Below, one piece after another: positions 14,888-23,894 of a DNA stretch of 64,000 nucleotides. Under the pieces are notes generated by a model that saw nothing but the letters and a program-made list of their open reading frames with translations, searched no databases and had not been told where the DNA came from. The number at the start of each line of letters is the position of its first letter. Position 1 is the first letter of the stretch. Source of the stretch: Citrobacter amalonaticus. Lineage in GTDB: Bacteria; Pseudomonadota; Gammaproteobacteria; Enterobacterales; Enterobacteriaceae. Both the position numbers and the translations under genes were made by a program. The stretch lies in the NCBI RefSeq assembly GCF_001559075.2, contig NZ_CP014015.2, positions 4,278,001 to 4,342,000 on the forward strand. The letters are read 5' to 3'.

Positions 14888-16084
14888 TCAGGAATGCTGC
14901 GGCTGTTCTTCTAACGAGACCGGCCATTTACGGAAGATAATCACCGACCAGATCAGCGCGGCAAGCGCCGGAACGGCACCCACATAGCCAATGGTTGACA
15001 TTGACCAGTGCAGACTCACCTGATTTCCCACCAGCGCGCCCGCGCCAATACCAATATTGAAAATGCCGGAAAACAGCGCCATCGCCACATCCGTGGCATC
15101 GGGGGCCAGCGCCAGCACCTTCACCTGCATCCCGAGGCCAATCACCATGATAGCAATCCCCCAGAAAATGCTCAGAACAGCCAGATGAGATTCACTGTCA
15201 GCGGCAGGTAACAGCAGTACCAGACAGACCAGCAGCAGCGCGATGGCGATGCTGATGAGCGCCGAGGCGTGGCGATTGCCGAGCTTCCCAAAGATGACGC
15301 TGCCGATAATGCCCGCACCGCCCAGCACCAGTAACAGTAAGGTGGCGAAATTCGCGCTCAGCCCGGCAACGGTCTGCACAAACGGCTCGATATAGCTATA
15401 CGCCGTGTAGTGCGCCGTCACTACCACCACCGTCAACAGATAGAGGCACATCAGCGCCGGACGGCGGAACAGCAGCGGCAGACTTTTCAGTGAGCCGGAA
15501 TGTTCACTTGGTAATTTCGGCAGCAGCTTGATCAGGCAAATCAGGGTAATTAACGCGCCCATCCCGATGGCAAAGAAGGTGGTTCGCCAGCCAAAATACT
15601 GACCAACAATACGACCGAGCGGTAAGCCCAGCACCATCGCCAGCGCCGTTCCGGTGGCAAGTAAACTTAATGCCTGAGCGCGTTTGCCCGCCGGGGCAAG
15701 GCGGATAGCGAGTGAGGCGGTAATCGACCAGAAGATCGCGTGCGCAAAGGCAATCCCGATACGGCTAATCACCAGCACGGTGAAGTTCCACGCCAGGAAC
15801 GAGAGCACATGACTGGCAATAAACAGCGCAAACAAACATATCAGCAGCTTACGCCGCTCAACCTGACTGGTCAGCAACATGAACGGCAAGGACAACAGCG
15901 CGACAACCCAGGCGTAGATCGTCAGCATGATCCCGACCTGTGCGGTCTGCATATTAAAACTCTGAGCGATGTCGGAAAGCAGACCCACGGGGACAAATTC
16001 GGTGGTATTGAAAATAAACGCAGCAATAGCCAGCGTAACGACCCGTAACCACGCGACTTTGCGGGAAACCGTTTGAGTTGTCAT
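14888..16084 (-). CDS. sotB: SotB, MFS sugar efflux transporter
   Basis: A 398-residue major facilitator with twelve hydrophobic segments, beginning MTTQTVSRKVAWLRVVTLAIAAF and with FNTTEFVPVGLLSDIA in helix 1. Length and position match E. coli SotB (YdeA), which exports arabinose and IPTG. It lies in the inner membrane. Convergent with marC and followed upstream by yneJ on the same strand, it is probably transcribed separately, given the 93-base gap. Confidence 0.95.
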   Translation of the reverse strand: MTTQTVSRKVAWLRVVTLAIAAFIFNTTEFVPVGLLSDIAQSFNMQTAQVGIMLTIYAWVVALLSLPFMLLTSQVERRKLLICLFALFIASHVLSFLAWNFTVLVISRIGIAFAHAIFWSITASLAIRLAPAGKRAQALSLLATGTALAMVLGLPLGRIVGQYFGWRTTFFAIGMGALITLICLIKLLPKLPSEHSGSLKSLPLLFRRPALMCLYLLTVVVVTAHYTAYSYIEPFVQTVAGLSANFATLLLLVLGGAGIIGSVIFGKLGNRHASALISIAIALLLVCLVLLLPAADSESHLAVLSIFWGIAIMVIGLGMQVKVLALAPDATDVAMALFSGIFNIGIGAGALVGNQVSLHWSMSTIGYVGAVPALAALIWSVIIFRKWPVSLEEQPQHS

Positions 16085-16177
16085 AAAAATGAATCGGTTC
16101 GTTGCGAAAAGGAGAGGATGCGATCTTAAAACGTTTGCTGATGAAAAGACAATCGTTTTGTGATTCAGATCCCGTTT

Positions 16178-17038
16178 TTAGCTCTGTTCCGTTAACAGCT
16201 TAATGAACGCCTCCAGTTGGCGCATTTTCGCCCCGCGCCGCCAGACCAGCCAGGTGGTCAGCCAGCGCCAGTTCCCGGACAGCGGCCAGGCGTCGACCTG
16301 CTGATGTCCGGGCATACTTTCCAGCATCGAACGGGGGATCAGCGCGATACCGGCACCGGCAATCACGCAGGCCAGCATGCCATGATAGGACTCCATTTCG
16401 TGGATCGTGCCCGGCATTGCCCGATCGGCATGAAACCAGTTTTCGAAATGGCGGCGATAGGAACAGTTGGCGCGAAAGGCGTAAATATTACTGCCGTTGA
16501 CCTCGCTGGCGCGGGTCACCGGCGCGTGACCGTGCGGCGTGACCACCATCATCTCTTCCTGATATACCGGCATCCCTTCAAGGCCGGGGTGGGTAATCGG
16601 TCCGTCTACAAAGGCCGCATTGAGATGACCTTCAAGCACGCCGTCCAGCATGTTGCCAGAGGGGCCGGTCGCCAGAGAGAACTGGATTTTGGGGTAACGC
16701 TGATTGTAGCGGGCAAGCGTGGCCGGTATGCGCACGGCGGCCGTGCTCTCCAGCGCGCCCAGCGAGAATAGCCCCTGGGGTTCATCACCGGCGACGACCA
16801 TCCGCGCCTCGTCAACCAGCGCGAGTATCTGCTGACTGTAGCGCAGAAAGTTGTGCCCGGCGGGGGAAAGGCGCAGGCGCTGGTTCTCGCGAATAAACAG
16901 ATCGACGCCGAGATCCGCCTCCAGTTGGCGAATGCGGGTGGTGAGATTGGAGGGGACACGATGCACCTTCACCGCCGCCTGGGTGATGCTGCCCGTTTCG
17001 GCGACCGCGTTAAACATCTCCAGTTGGGTCAGATCCAT
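16178..17038 (-). CDS. yneJ: YneJ (PtrR), LysR-family regulator of sad and glsB
   Basis: A 286-residue LysR-type regulator. The N-terminal winged helix-turn-helix (MDLTQLEMFNAVAETGSITQAAVKVHRVPSNLTTRIRQLE) is followed by an effector-binding domain. In E. coli YneJ, also called PtrR, controls sad in response to putrescine metabolism. Divergence from sad, with a 99-base gap for the operator, supports the same job here. LysR members of this type are usually repressed or activated by a metabolite; the effector cannot be read from sequence. Confidence 0.92.
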   Translation of the reverse strand: MDLTQLEMFNAVAETGSITQAAVKVHRVPSNLTTRIRQLEADLGVDLFIRENQRLRLSPAGHNFLRYSQQILALVDEARMVVAGDEPQGLFSLGALESTAAVRIPATLARYNQRYPKIQFSLATGPSGNMLDGVLEGHLNAAFVDGPITHPGLEGMPVYQEEMMVVTPHGHAPVTRASEVNGSNIYAFRANCSYRRHFENWFHADRAMPGTIHEMESYHGMLACVIAGAGIALIPRSMLESMPGHQQVDAWPLSGNWRWLTTWLVWRRGAKMRQLEAFIKLLTEQS

Positions 17039-17137
17039 GGTTTTCTCTCTTCGTGAATGGTTTGGTTAATATTATTCATTTTTCGGAAAGAGTAAACGCG
17101 TCCATGATGATGACATCAAGAACGACGGAGAGACTGT

Positions 17138-18526
17138 ATGACGATTTCACCGGCAACCCATGCCATTTCCATCAACCCGTGCAATGGCGAACGTCTTTCA
17201 GCGCTGCCGTGGTCTACGGCCCAGGACATTGAACAGGCGCTACAGCTTGCGGCTGTGGGATTTCGTGACTGGAAACAGACCACGGTGGCGTATCGGGCGC
17301 AGAAATTACGCGACATCGGCCAGGCATTACGCGTGCGTGGCGAAGAGATGGCGCAGTGCATTACCCGTGAGATGGGCAAACCAATTAAACAGGCGCGTGC
17401 AGAAGTGGCAAAATCAGCGGCGTTGTGTGACTGGTACGCAGAACATGGCCCGGCGATGCTGGACGCCGAACCCACACAGGTGGAAAACCAACAGGCGGTG
17501 ATTGAGTACCGTCCGTTAGGTACCATTCTGGCGGTCATGCCGTGGAACTTTCCGTTGTGGCAGGTGCTGCGCGGGGCGGTTCCGATTTTACTGGCCGGGA
17601 ATGGCTATCTGCTTAAGCCTGCGCCAAATGTTACCGGCTGCGCAAAAATCATCAGCCAGGTCTTTACTGATGCGGCGATACCCGCTGGCGTTTACGGCTG
17701 GCTGAATGCGGATAATCAGGGCGTCAGTACATTGATTAACGATGCGCGGATTGCGGCCGTGACGGTGACCGGTAGCGTACGTGCCGGGGCGGCCATTGGC
17801 GCTCAGGCCGGTGCAGCATTGAAAAAATGTGTGTTGGAGCTGGGCGGTTCCGATCCGTTTATCGTGCTTAACGACGCCGATCTGGATCTGGCGGTGCAGG
17901 CGGCGGTGGCCGGACGCTATCAGAATAGCGGGCAGGTTTGTGCGGCGGCAAAACGCTTTATTCTCGAAGAGGGGATCGCAGAGTGTTTTACCGAGCGCTT
18001 TGTCGCTGCTGCCGCCGCACTGAAGCAGGGCGATCCGCTGGCGGAAGAGAGCGAACTTGGGCCGATGGCGCGTGCCGATCTGCGTGACGAGTTGCATCAG
18101 CAGGTGCAGGCTACGATTGCCGAAGGCGCTCAGCTACGGCTTGGCGGCGAGAAGCTATCCGGAGCCGGTAACTTTTATCCGGCTACTGTGCTGACCAACG
18201 TGACCCCTGAGATGACGGCGTTTCGCGAAGAACTTTTCGGACCGGTTGCGGCGATCGCCGTGGCGAAGAGTGCTGAACATGCGCTGGAACTTGCAAACAA
18301 CAGTGACTTCGGTCTGTCGGCGACCCTTTTTACCGCCGATGAAGCCCGGGCACTGGAGATGACCGCACGTCTGGAATGCGGCGGTGTCTTCATCAACGGC
18401 TTCAGCGCCAGCGATGCCCGGGTGGCGTTTGGTGGGGTTAAGAAGAGCGGTTTTGGTCGTGAACTCTCGCACTTTGGTCTGCATGAATTCTGTAATGTGC
18501 AGACCGTCTGGAAGAACCGACGCTAA
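17138..18526 (+). CDS. sad: Sad, succinate-semialdehyde dehydrogenase
   Basis: A 462-residue aldehyde dehydrogenase, the same length as E. coli Sad (YneI). The catalytic cysteine is in SGQVCAAAKRF, the general-base glutamate is in LELGGSDPF, and the NAD(P)-binding stretch VMPWNFPLWQV is intact. It oxidises succinate semialdehyde to succinate in putrescine and 4-aminobutyrate breakdown. A GGAGAG Shine-Dalgarno precedes ATG 17138. Divergent yneJ is its likely regulator. In E. coli glsB follows directly; here a chemoreceptor gene lies between. Confidence 0.96.
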   Translation: MTISPATHAISINPCNGERLSALPWSTAQDIEQALQLAAVGFRDWKQTTVAYRAQKLRDIGQALRVRGEEMAQCITREMGKPIKQARAEVAKSAALCDWYAEHGPAMLDAEPTQVENQQAVIEYRPLGTILAVMPWNFPLWQVLRGAVPILLAGNGYLLKPAPNVTGCAKIISQVFTDAAIPAGVYGWLNADNQGVSTLINDARIAAVTVTGSVRAGAAIGAQAGAALKKCVLELGGSDPFIVLNDADLDLAVQAAVAGRYQNSGQVCAAAKRFILEEGIAECFTERFVAAAAALKQGDPLAEESELGPMARADLRDELHQQVQATIAEGAQLRLGGEKLSGAGNFYPATVLTNVTPEMTAFREELFGPVAAIAVAKSAEHALELANNSDFGLSATLFTADEARALEMTARLECGGVFINGFSASDARVAFGGVKKSGFGRELSHFGLHEFCNVQTVWKNRR

Positions 18527-18627
18527 TCTTTCTGGCGCTCTGCGGGGCGCCTTGTCACATTTCTGCCATAGTTTTGTCATTTACGCTTCGTAGACTCGCG
18601 TTTAACGTGTTGATACTGAAGAATATT

Positions 18628-20217
18628 ATGAACTTAACTCAAACTTTTCGTCGCGTTATGCGCCGTTTTCTGCCTCAGCAGTTTGGCCTGTTAACCGGGA
18701 TTTTTTGCATTATCGCGCTGTTTTCCGTGCTGCAAATGACGTCATCACTGATGCTGTCGTTTTCTGTCAGTCAGGCCAGGGAAAACGAGCAGCGTAACCA
18801 ACTGGCGTTGCGTCAGCAGACAAAAGTCGAAGAGGCGCGGATCGCGCTTCTGACCGCCAGCGATCTGCTCAATCGGGCGGGGGTCTACTTTATGCAGGAT
18901 GCCGCCACGGGTTCTGAAGGTAGCTGGCAGCCGTTGATCGACGAAGCCCGGCAGGCGTTAACCCAGTCAACAACCGCGTGGCAGGCGTGGCGCGACATGA
19001 ACCCGCAGGCGGACGACGGGCTGGTTGAGAGTTATCAGCGCTTTAGCGGCGGTATCCAGGAGCAGGTGACAGGGTTAAGTAAGACGCAGTCGATCGATGC
19101 GTTCTTTGCAGTACCCATTCAGGCGTTTCAGGCCGACTTCAACGATAACTATGCCAGAGTGCAAAAGGTCACTGCGCAGGCGCGGGAAAGCGGACGACAA
19201 CAACTGCTGGATCGTCTACTCGATCTCCAGCATCTGTTCTTATTACTTCCGGTAATGCTGTTGGCCATTGCGATCGCGGTCTGGTGGGGAATGTCGCGCT
19301 GGGTGATTTCTCCGCTGCGCCGGTTGATCGCACATATCGATATTCTGGCGGCAGGCGATCTCTCACAGCCGATTCCTGCCGTACCTGGGTCTAACCGGGA
19401 AGTGTCGCAGCTCCACGTGCGTATTGGCGCGATGCAGCAGGGACTACGTGAGCTCGTCCAGCAGGTCAGTGAGGCAACAACGGCGATGGCTGACAATATC
19501 GAAAGGCTGGCGCAAAACAATACCCGCTTGTATCAGCAGTCGGCGAAACAGAACGAAGAACTGAATAACGTCACCTCGCATATTTCTGTACTGGAAACGC
19601 ACGTTGAAGATAACAGCGGGTTTGCCCAACTGGCGAATCAGCGTGCGGAGGAAGCGCGCGCCATTGCGGCTGGCGGTGACCGAATGATGGATACCGTGAA
19701 TCGTTCAATGCAGGCGATTGTGACGCGCTCGGCGGAGATGCGCGGGATTATTGCGCTGATTGATAACGTCGCCTTCCAGACTAACATTCTGGCGCTGAAC
19801 GCGGCCATTGAAGCCGCCCATGCCGGTGAGCAGGGACGCGGTTTTGCAGTGGTGGCAAGAGAAGTGGGGCTGCTGGCGCGCAAGAGCAGTCAGTCCACGC
19901 AGGATATTCAGGCGCTGATCTATCACTCTCTGCAGGGGATTGAAGAAGGATCGAGCGCGGTGACGCATCTGGAAGAGAACTTACAGCAGGTGATCGCGCT
20001 GGTGGAAAATCTGGGTGCCTCGCTGAATGATATCTCCGCCGCGACGCTGCATCAGGGAACCCGGATCCATCAGATGACGCGTCAGCTACAGGCGCTGAAC
20101 CTGGTCGCTCGTGACACCCGCGAACTGGTGGATACGGCATCCGCCTCCTCGCAGCAGTTGCATCATGAATCGCACCAGTTGATTCACGCCGTGGCGAGAT
20201 TCCGACTTCCGGCCTGA
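18628..20217 (+). CDS. Methyl-accepting chemotaxis protein (Tar/Tsr-type)
   Basis: A 529-residue transducer: cytoplasmic N-terminus, transmembrane helix 1 (GLLTGIFCIIALFSVLQ), a ~150-residue four-helix periplasmic sensor, transmembrane helix 2 (LFLLLPVMLLAIAIAVWWG), a HAMP domain starting at WVISPLRRLIAHI, and a signalling helix. The hairpin tip AFQTNILALNAAIEAAHAGEQGRGFAVVAREV is canonical and binds CheW/CheA. The C-terminus lacks the NWETF-type pentapeptide that recruits CheR/CheB, so it would be a low-abundance receptor. I start at ATG 18628, because 18574 would use TTG. It interrupts the sad-glsB order seen in E. coli; its ligand may be an amine or amino acid of the surrounding pathway, which is only inference. 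Confidence 0.92.
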   Translation: MNLTQTFRRVMRRFLPQQFGLLTGIFCIIALFSVLQMTSSLMLSFSVSQARENEQRNQLALRQQTKVEEARIALLTASDLLNRAGVYFMQDAATGSEGSWQPLIDEARQALTQSTTAWQAWRDMNPQADDGLVESYQRFSGGIQEQVTGLSKTQSIDAFFAVPIQAFQADFNDNYARVQKVTAQARESGRQQLLDRLLDLQHLFLLLPVMLLAIAIAVWWGMSRWVISPLRRLIAHIDILAAGDLSQPIPAVPGSNREVSQLHVRIGAMQQGLRELVQQVSEATTAMADNIERLAQNNTRLYQQSAKQNEELNNVTSHISVLETHVEDNSGFAQLANQRAEEARAIAAGGDRMMDTVNRSMQAIVTRSAEMRGIIALIDNVAFQTNILALNAAIEAAHAGEQGRGFAVVAREVGLLARKSSQSTQDIQALIYHSLQGIEEGSSAVTHLEENLQQVIALVENLGASLNDISAATLHQGTRIHQMTRQLQALNLVARDTRELVDTASASSQQLHHESHQLIHAVARFRLPA

Positions 20218-20280
20218 CGTGGGGTATTCCGCTCTGCTATACTCGCAGCCCTTTTCAGACCGGCAGGCAAGGAGCGTGGT

Positions 20281-21207
20281 GTGGCAATCACCCTGGACAA
20301 TTCAATTTTAGAGACCATTCTGGCGGAGGTTCGCCCGCTGATTGGTCAGGGCAAAGTGGCGGACTATATTCCTGCGCTGGCCTCGGTTGAGGGTTCCCGA
20401 CTGGGTATTGCGATTTGCACCGTGGAAGGTCAGCTCTGGCAGGCCGGGGATGCGGCGGAACGCTTTTCCATTCAGTCGATTTCAAAGGTGCTCAGTCTGG
20501 TGGTGGCGATGCGTCACTATTCAGAGGATGAGATCTGGCAGCGTGTGGGGAAAGATCCGTCCGGTTCACCGTTTAATTCGCTGGTGCAGTTAGAAATGGA
20601 GTCCGGCATTCCGCGTAATCCGTTTATTAATGCCGGGGCGCTGGTCGTCTGCGATATGTTACAGGGGCGACTCAGCGCACCGCGTCAGCGTATGCTGGAA
20701 GTGGTTCGCGCGCTGAGCGGCGTGCCTGATATCGCGTATGATGCGGTGGTGGCCCGCTCAGAGTTCGAACATTCCGCCCGCAATGCCGCCATTGCCTGGC
20801 TGATGAAATCCTTCGGCAATTTTCATCATGACGTGACGACGGTCCTGCAAAACTATTTTCATTACTGTGCGCTGAAAATGAGCTGTGTGGAACTGGCGAA
20901 GACGTTTGTCTTTCTGGCGAACCAGGGGAAAGCGTTTCATCTTGATGAGCCCGTGGTGACGCCGATGCAGGCGCGACAGATAAATGCGCTGATGGCGACC
21001 AGCGGAATGTATCAGAATGCCGGGGAATTTGCCTGGCGCGTTGGCTTGCCAGCGAAATCGGGCGTTGGTGGGGGGATTGTGGCGATAGTGCCGCATGAGA
21101 TGGCGATTGCCGTGTGGAGTCCTGAACTGGATCCGACCGGGAATTCGCTCGCGGGTATCGCGGTGCTTGAACAGCTAACACAACGCTTAGGACGCTCAGT
21201 TTACTGA
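20281..21207 (+). CDS. glsB: GlsB, glutaminase
   Basis: A 308-residue serine-type glutaminase, the same length as E. coli GlsB (YneH). The catalytic SxxK is FSIQSISKVLSL, and NPFINAGALV and a KSGVGGGIV loop are conserved active-site elements. It converts glutamine to glutamate and ammonia and acts at neutral pH. The start is GTG at 20281, preceded by AAGGAGCGTG. yneG begins on the last base of its stop codon, so the two are co-translated. Confidence 0.96.
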   Translation: MAITLDNSILETILAEVRPLIGQGKVADYIPALASVEGSRLGIAICTVEGQLWQAGDAAERFSIQSISKVLSLVVAMRHYSEDEIWQRVGKDPSGSPFNSLVQLEMESGIPRNPFINAGALVVCDMLQGRLSAPRQRMLEVVRALSGVPDIAYDAVVARSEFEHSARNAAIAWLMKSFGNFHHDVTTVLQNYFHYCALKMSCVELAKTFVFLANQGKAFHLDEPVVTPMQARQINALMATSGMYQNAGEFAWRVGLPAKSGVGGGIVAIVPHEMAIAVWSPELDPTGNSLAGIAVLEQLTQRLGRSVY

Positions 21208-21566
21208 TGAACACGTTTGATCCGCTTTTTGCCCGTCTGTCGCGCTCGCCGTTTCGCTCCCGTTTTCGACTGGGCACGAAAGAGAGACAGTATTGCTGGG
21301 ATAAAGGGGCAGAGGTTATCGATCGGCATGCTGCGGATTTTGTGGCGAAGCGACTTGCGCCAGCCACACCGGTCAATGATGGCAAACAAACGCCGATGCG
21401 CGGTCATCCGGTATTTATCGCCCAACATGCCACGGCGACCTGCTGTCGCGGCTGTCTTGCCAAGTGGCATAATATCGCCCAGGGACAGCCGTTGAGCGAT
21501 GAGCAACAGCAGTATGTGGTCGCTGTTATCCATCACTGGTTAGTGCTTCAAATGAATACACCGTAA
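21207..21566 (+). CDS. yneG: YneG, DUF4186 family protein
   Basis: A 119-residue protein matching E. coli YneG in length and position. It is soluble, with four cysteines, two of them in the motif ATCCRGCLAKWH followed by a conserved HHW near the C-terminus, which suggests a metal site. The TGATG overlap with glsB makes it part of a glsB-yneG operon. The function is unknown. The nearby conserved HPVFIAQHATA segment is typical of the family. Confidence 0.93.
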   Translation: MNTFDPLFARLSRSPFRSRFRLGTKERQYCWDKGAEVIDRHAADFVAKRLAPATPVNDGKQTPMRGHPVFIAQHATATCCRGCLAKWHNIAQGQPLSDEQQQYVVAVIHHWLVLQMNTP

Positions 21567-21734
21567 TAATTAAATGGTTACGTTAATCCCATAAAATAAG
21601 CGTGGTTTATTGCTGGCGGAGTTAACAAATAAAAATGTTAACGCGGCAGGAGGACGGCTACCTTTGAGAATAATTCATGCTATTCTCTTAAATATTATAA
21701 CCATTACGCAGAGATAATTGCCTACGGCAATTAT

Positions 21735-23186
21735 ATGGATAGATATTTAATGCACGTACTCCACATTCCTCCTTTCCGGCTGTTTCAGGAAGGTCATCCA
21801 CTGCGTAACGCCAGCGTTATTTTTGCCTTAACCACACTGTTCTACTTTATTGGCGCCGAGCTGCGTCTGGTGCATGAGCTCTCGCTGTTCTGGCCGCTCA
21901 ACGGCGTGATAGCCGGGGTTTTCGCACGCTACGTCTGGCTTAACAAACTGCATTATTACGCTGTCAGCTATGTTGCCATGCTGGGCTATGATGCGATCAC
22001 CACCGAGTGGGGATGGGCGTCGTTGGTCATTAATTTTTCCAACATGGTGTTTATCGTGATTGTCGCCCAACTGGTGATCCGTGATAAACGACTGGGGAAA
22101 AATAAATATGAGCCCATCAGTGCGTTGCGCTTATTTAATTACTGTCTGATTGCGGCACTGTTCTGCGCAATAATTGGCGCGATGGGGTCTGTGGGTATCG
22201 ACCGACTGTCATTCTGGCCACTGGTGGCTGACTGGTTTAGCGAACAATTCTCGACCGGGGTGCTGATTGTGCCCTGTATGTTGACGTTGGGTATTCCCGG
22301 TGCGGTGAAACGTTTTAAACCCGAACAGCTAATGCCCGTGGTGGCGTTAATGATTTCGGTACTGGCATCGGTCATTATTGGGGGCGCCGGAAGCCTGGCC
22401 TTTCCGTTGCCGGCACTGATCTGGTGCGCAGTGCGCTACACCCCGCAGGTCACCTGTCTGCTGACCTTTATTACCGGCGCCGTTGAAATTGTGCTGGTGG
22501 CCAATTCGATTATCAATATCGCGGTGGAGTCACCGTTGTCTACGCCGCAGATGTTCTCTGCGCGACTGGGCATTGCCACAATGGCGATTTGCCCCATTAT
22601 GGTTTCGGTCAGCGTTGCGGCGATTAATTCCCTGATGAAGCAAGTTTCCCTGCGTGCCGATTTCGATTTTCTTACCCATGTCTATTCTCGTTCCGGACTC
22701 TATGAAGCGCTGAAGCGTCAGGAGTATCCGCGCTCGCAGCATATTACCGTCATGCTGCTGGACATCGATTACTTCAAGAGCATTAATGACAACTTCGGTC
22801 ATGAATGTGGCGATCGGGTGCTCAGCGTGTTTGCGCAGCGTATTCAACAAATTATCGGCGACCGGGGACTGGTGGCGCGTATGGGAGGGGAAGAGTTTGC
22901 CGTCGTGGTTCCCTCAATACATCCCGAGGAAGGGATGCTGCTGGCGGAAAATATTCGCAACGCTGTCGCTCGTGATCCCTTTACCTGGAACCAGCAGAAT
23001 ATCTATCTGACGGTGAGCATTGGCCTTGGGAATGGCAGTATGGGTTCCCATTTGCTGACGGACGTATTCAACAAATTGATGGTTGAAGCGGACGAGTGTT
23101 TATACCGTTCGAAGAATGAAGGTCGTAATCGGACCAGTGACCGCCGGACGGATAAGACAGTTTTCGCTGGAAGCGATCTGGCATAA
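21735..23186 (+). CDS. dgcF: DgcF (YneF), membrane diguanylate cyclase
   Basis: The 483-residue product has an N-terminal ~300-residue membrane part with about eight hydrophobic segments (MASE-type sensor) and a C-terminal GGDEF domain. The active-site motif is GGEEF (RMGGEEFAVVVP), preceded by the GTP-binding LDIDYFKSINDNFGHECGD stretch, so the cyclase should make cyclic di-GMP. It is the YneF/DgcF orthologue by position between yneG and uxaB. An ATG at 21750 would shorten it by five residues. Confidence 0.92.
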   Translation: MDRYLMHVLHIPPFRLFQEGHPLRNASVIFALTTLFYFIGAELRLVHELSLFWPLNGVIAGVFARYVWLNKLHYYAVSYVAMLGYDAITTEWGWASLVINFSNMVFIVIVAQLVIRDKRLGKNKYEPISALRLFNYCLIAALFCAIIGAMGSVGIDRLSFWPLVADWFSEQFSTGVLIVPCMLTLGIPGAVKRFKPEQLMPVVALMISVLASVIIGGAGSLAFPLPALIWCAVRYTPQVTCLLTFITGAVEIVLVANSIINIAVESPLSTPQMFSARLGIATMAICPIMVSVSVAAINSLMKQVSLRADFDFLTHVYSRSGLYEALKRQEYPRSQHITVMLLDIDYFKSINDNFGHECGDRVLSVFAQRIQQIIGDRGLVARMGGEEFAVVVPSIHPEEGMLLAENIRNAVARDPFTWNQQNIYLTVSIGLGNGSMGSHLLTDVFNKLMVEADECLYRSKNEGRNRTSDRRTDKTVFAGSDLA

Positions 23187-23260
23187 CAATATCCTATGTC
23201 ACTGTCTGTTGTGTTATCACAATGTTAAGTGCATGGTGTTGTCTCAATAAAGGAGACAAC

Positions 23261-23788
23261 ATGACCCTGGCAAAATCCTGTTATGTGCTGGATGCGGCAG
23301 CCATCGAGGCGAGAATTGATGAGCTCTGTGACGTCCTGACCGACTGCGTGACGCGCGGTGCATCAGTCAGTTTTGTTTTACCTTTTACACACTCAAAAGC
23401 ACGTGCATTCTGGCATGACGTCGCGCAAAGCGCGGGCAGAGGGGAGCGCGTCGTTCTTGCGGTCGACAACCCCTCAGGCGTGATTGTCGGTACGGTGCAA
23501 CTCATCCTCCAGCAGCCGGAAAATCAACCTCATCGCGCGGACGTGGCGAAACTTCTTGTTCACTCCAGCGCGCGTCGCCAGGGATTAGCCCGTCAGCTGA
23601 TGACTGCGCTGGAAACGTGTGCAATACAGCAGCAAAAAACGCAGCTGGTACTCGATACCGCTACGGGAAGTGATGCTGAGTTGTTCTACCACTCTTGTGG
23701 CTGGCTCAAAGCCGGTGAGATCCCTGATTATGCGTTGATGCCCGATGGAAAGCTGACCGGCACCACGCTTTTCTATAAATCTCTATAA
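23261..23788 (+). CDS. GNAT-family N-acetyltransferase
   Basis: A 175-residue protein with the acetyl-CoA-binding motif A RADVAKLLVHSSARRQGLARQLMTALE, whose RRQGLA is the pyrophosphate loop, and motif B LVLDTATGSDAELFYHSCGWLKAGEIPDYALMPDG. The acceptor is not evident. AAAGGAG precedes ATG 23261, so the longer reading from 23222 is unlikely. It stands between dgcF and uxaB, where E. coli K-12 has no gene. A plain standalone metabolic or detoxifying acetyltransferase is the simplest reading. Confidence 0.85.
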   Translation: MTLAKSCYVLDAAAIEARIDELCDVLTDCVTRGASVSFVLPFTHSKARAFWHDVAQSAGRGERVVLAVDNPSGVIVGTVQLILQQPENQPHRADVAKLLVHSSARRQGLARQLMTALETCAIQQQKTQLVLDTATGSDAELFYHSCGWLKAGEIPDYALMPDGKLTGTTLFYKSL

Positions 23789-23840
23789 ATAGTTGTCATG
23801 AATTGATCAAAACAGGGTTTTACTCTCGTAAAGTTTTGCT

Positions 23841-23858
23841 AACCTGTTCTACCAATTT
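23841..23858 (+). promoter_or_regulatory. Putative ExuR/UxuR operator upstream of uxaB
   Basis: AACCTGTTCTACCAATTT matches the ExuR/UxuR palindrome AAATTGGTATACCAATTT at 14 of 18 positions. The right half is complete. It lies 37 bases before the uxaB start, as expected for hexuronate control. Confidence 0.5.
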
Positions 23859-23894
23859 AATCAGGTTGTATGACTAATCGAAAGGGAACCCATT

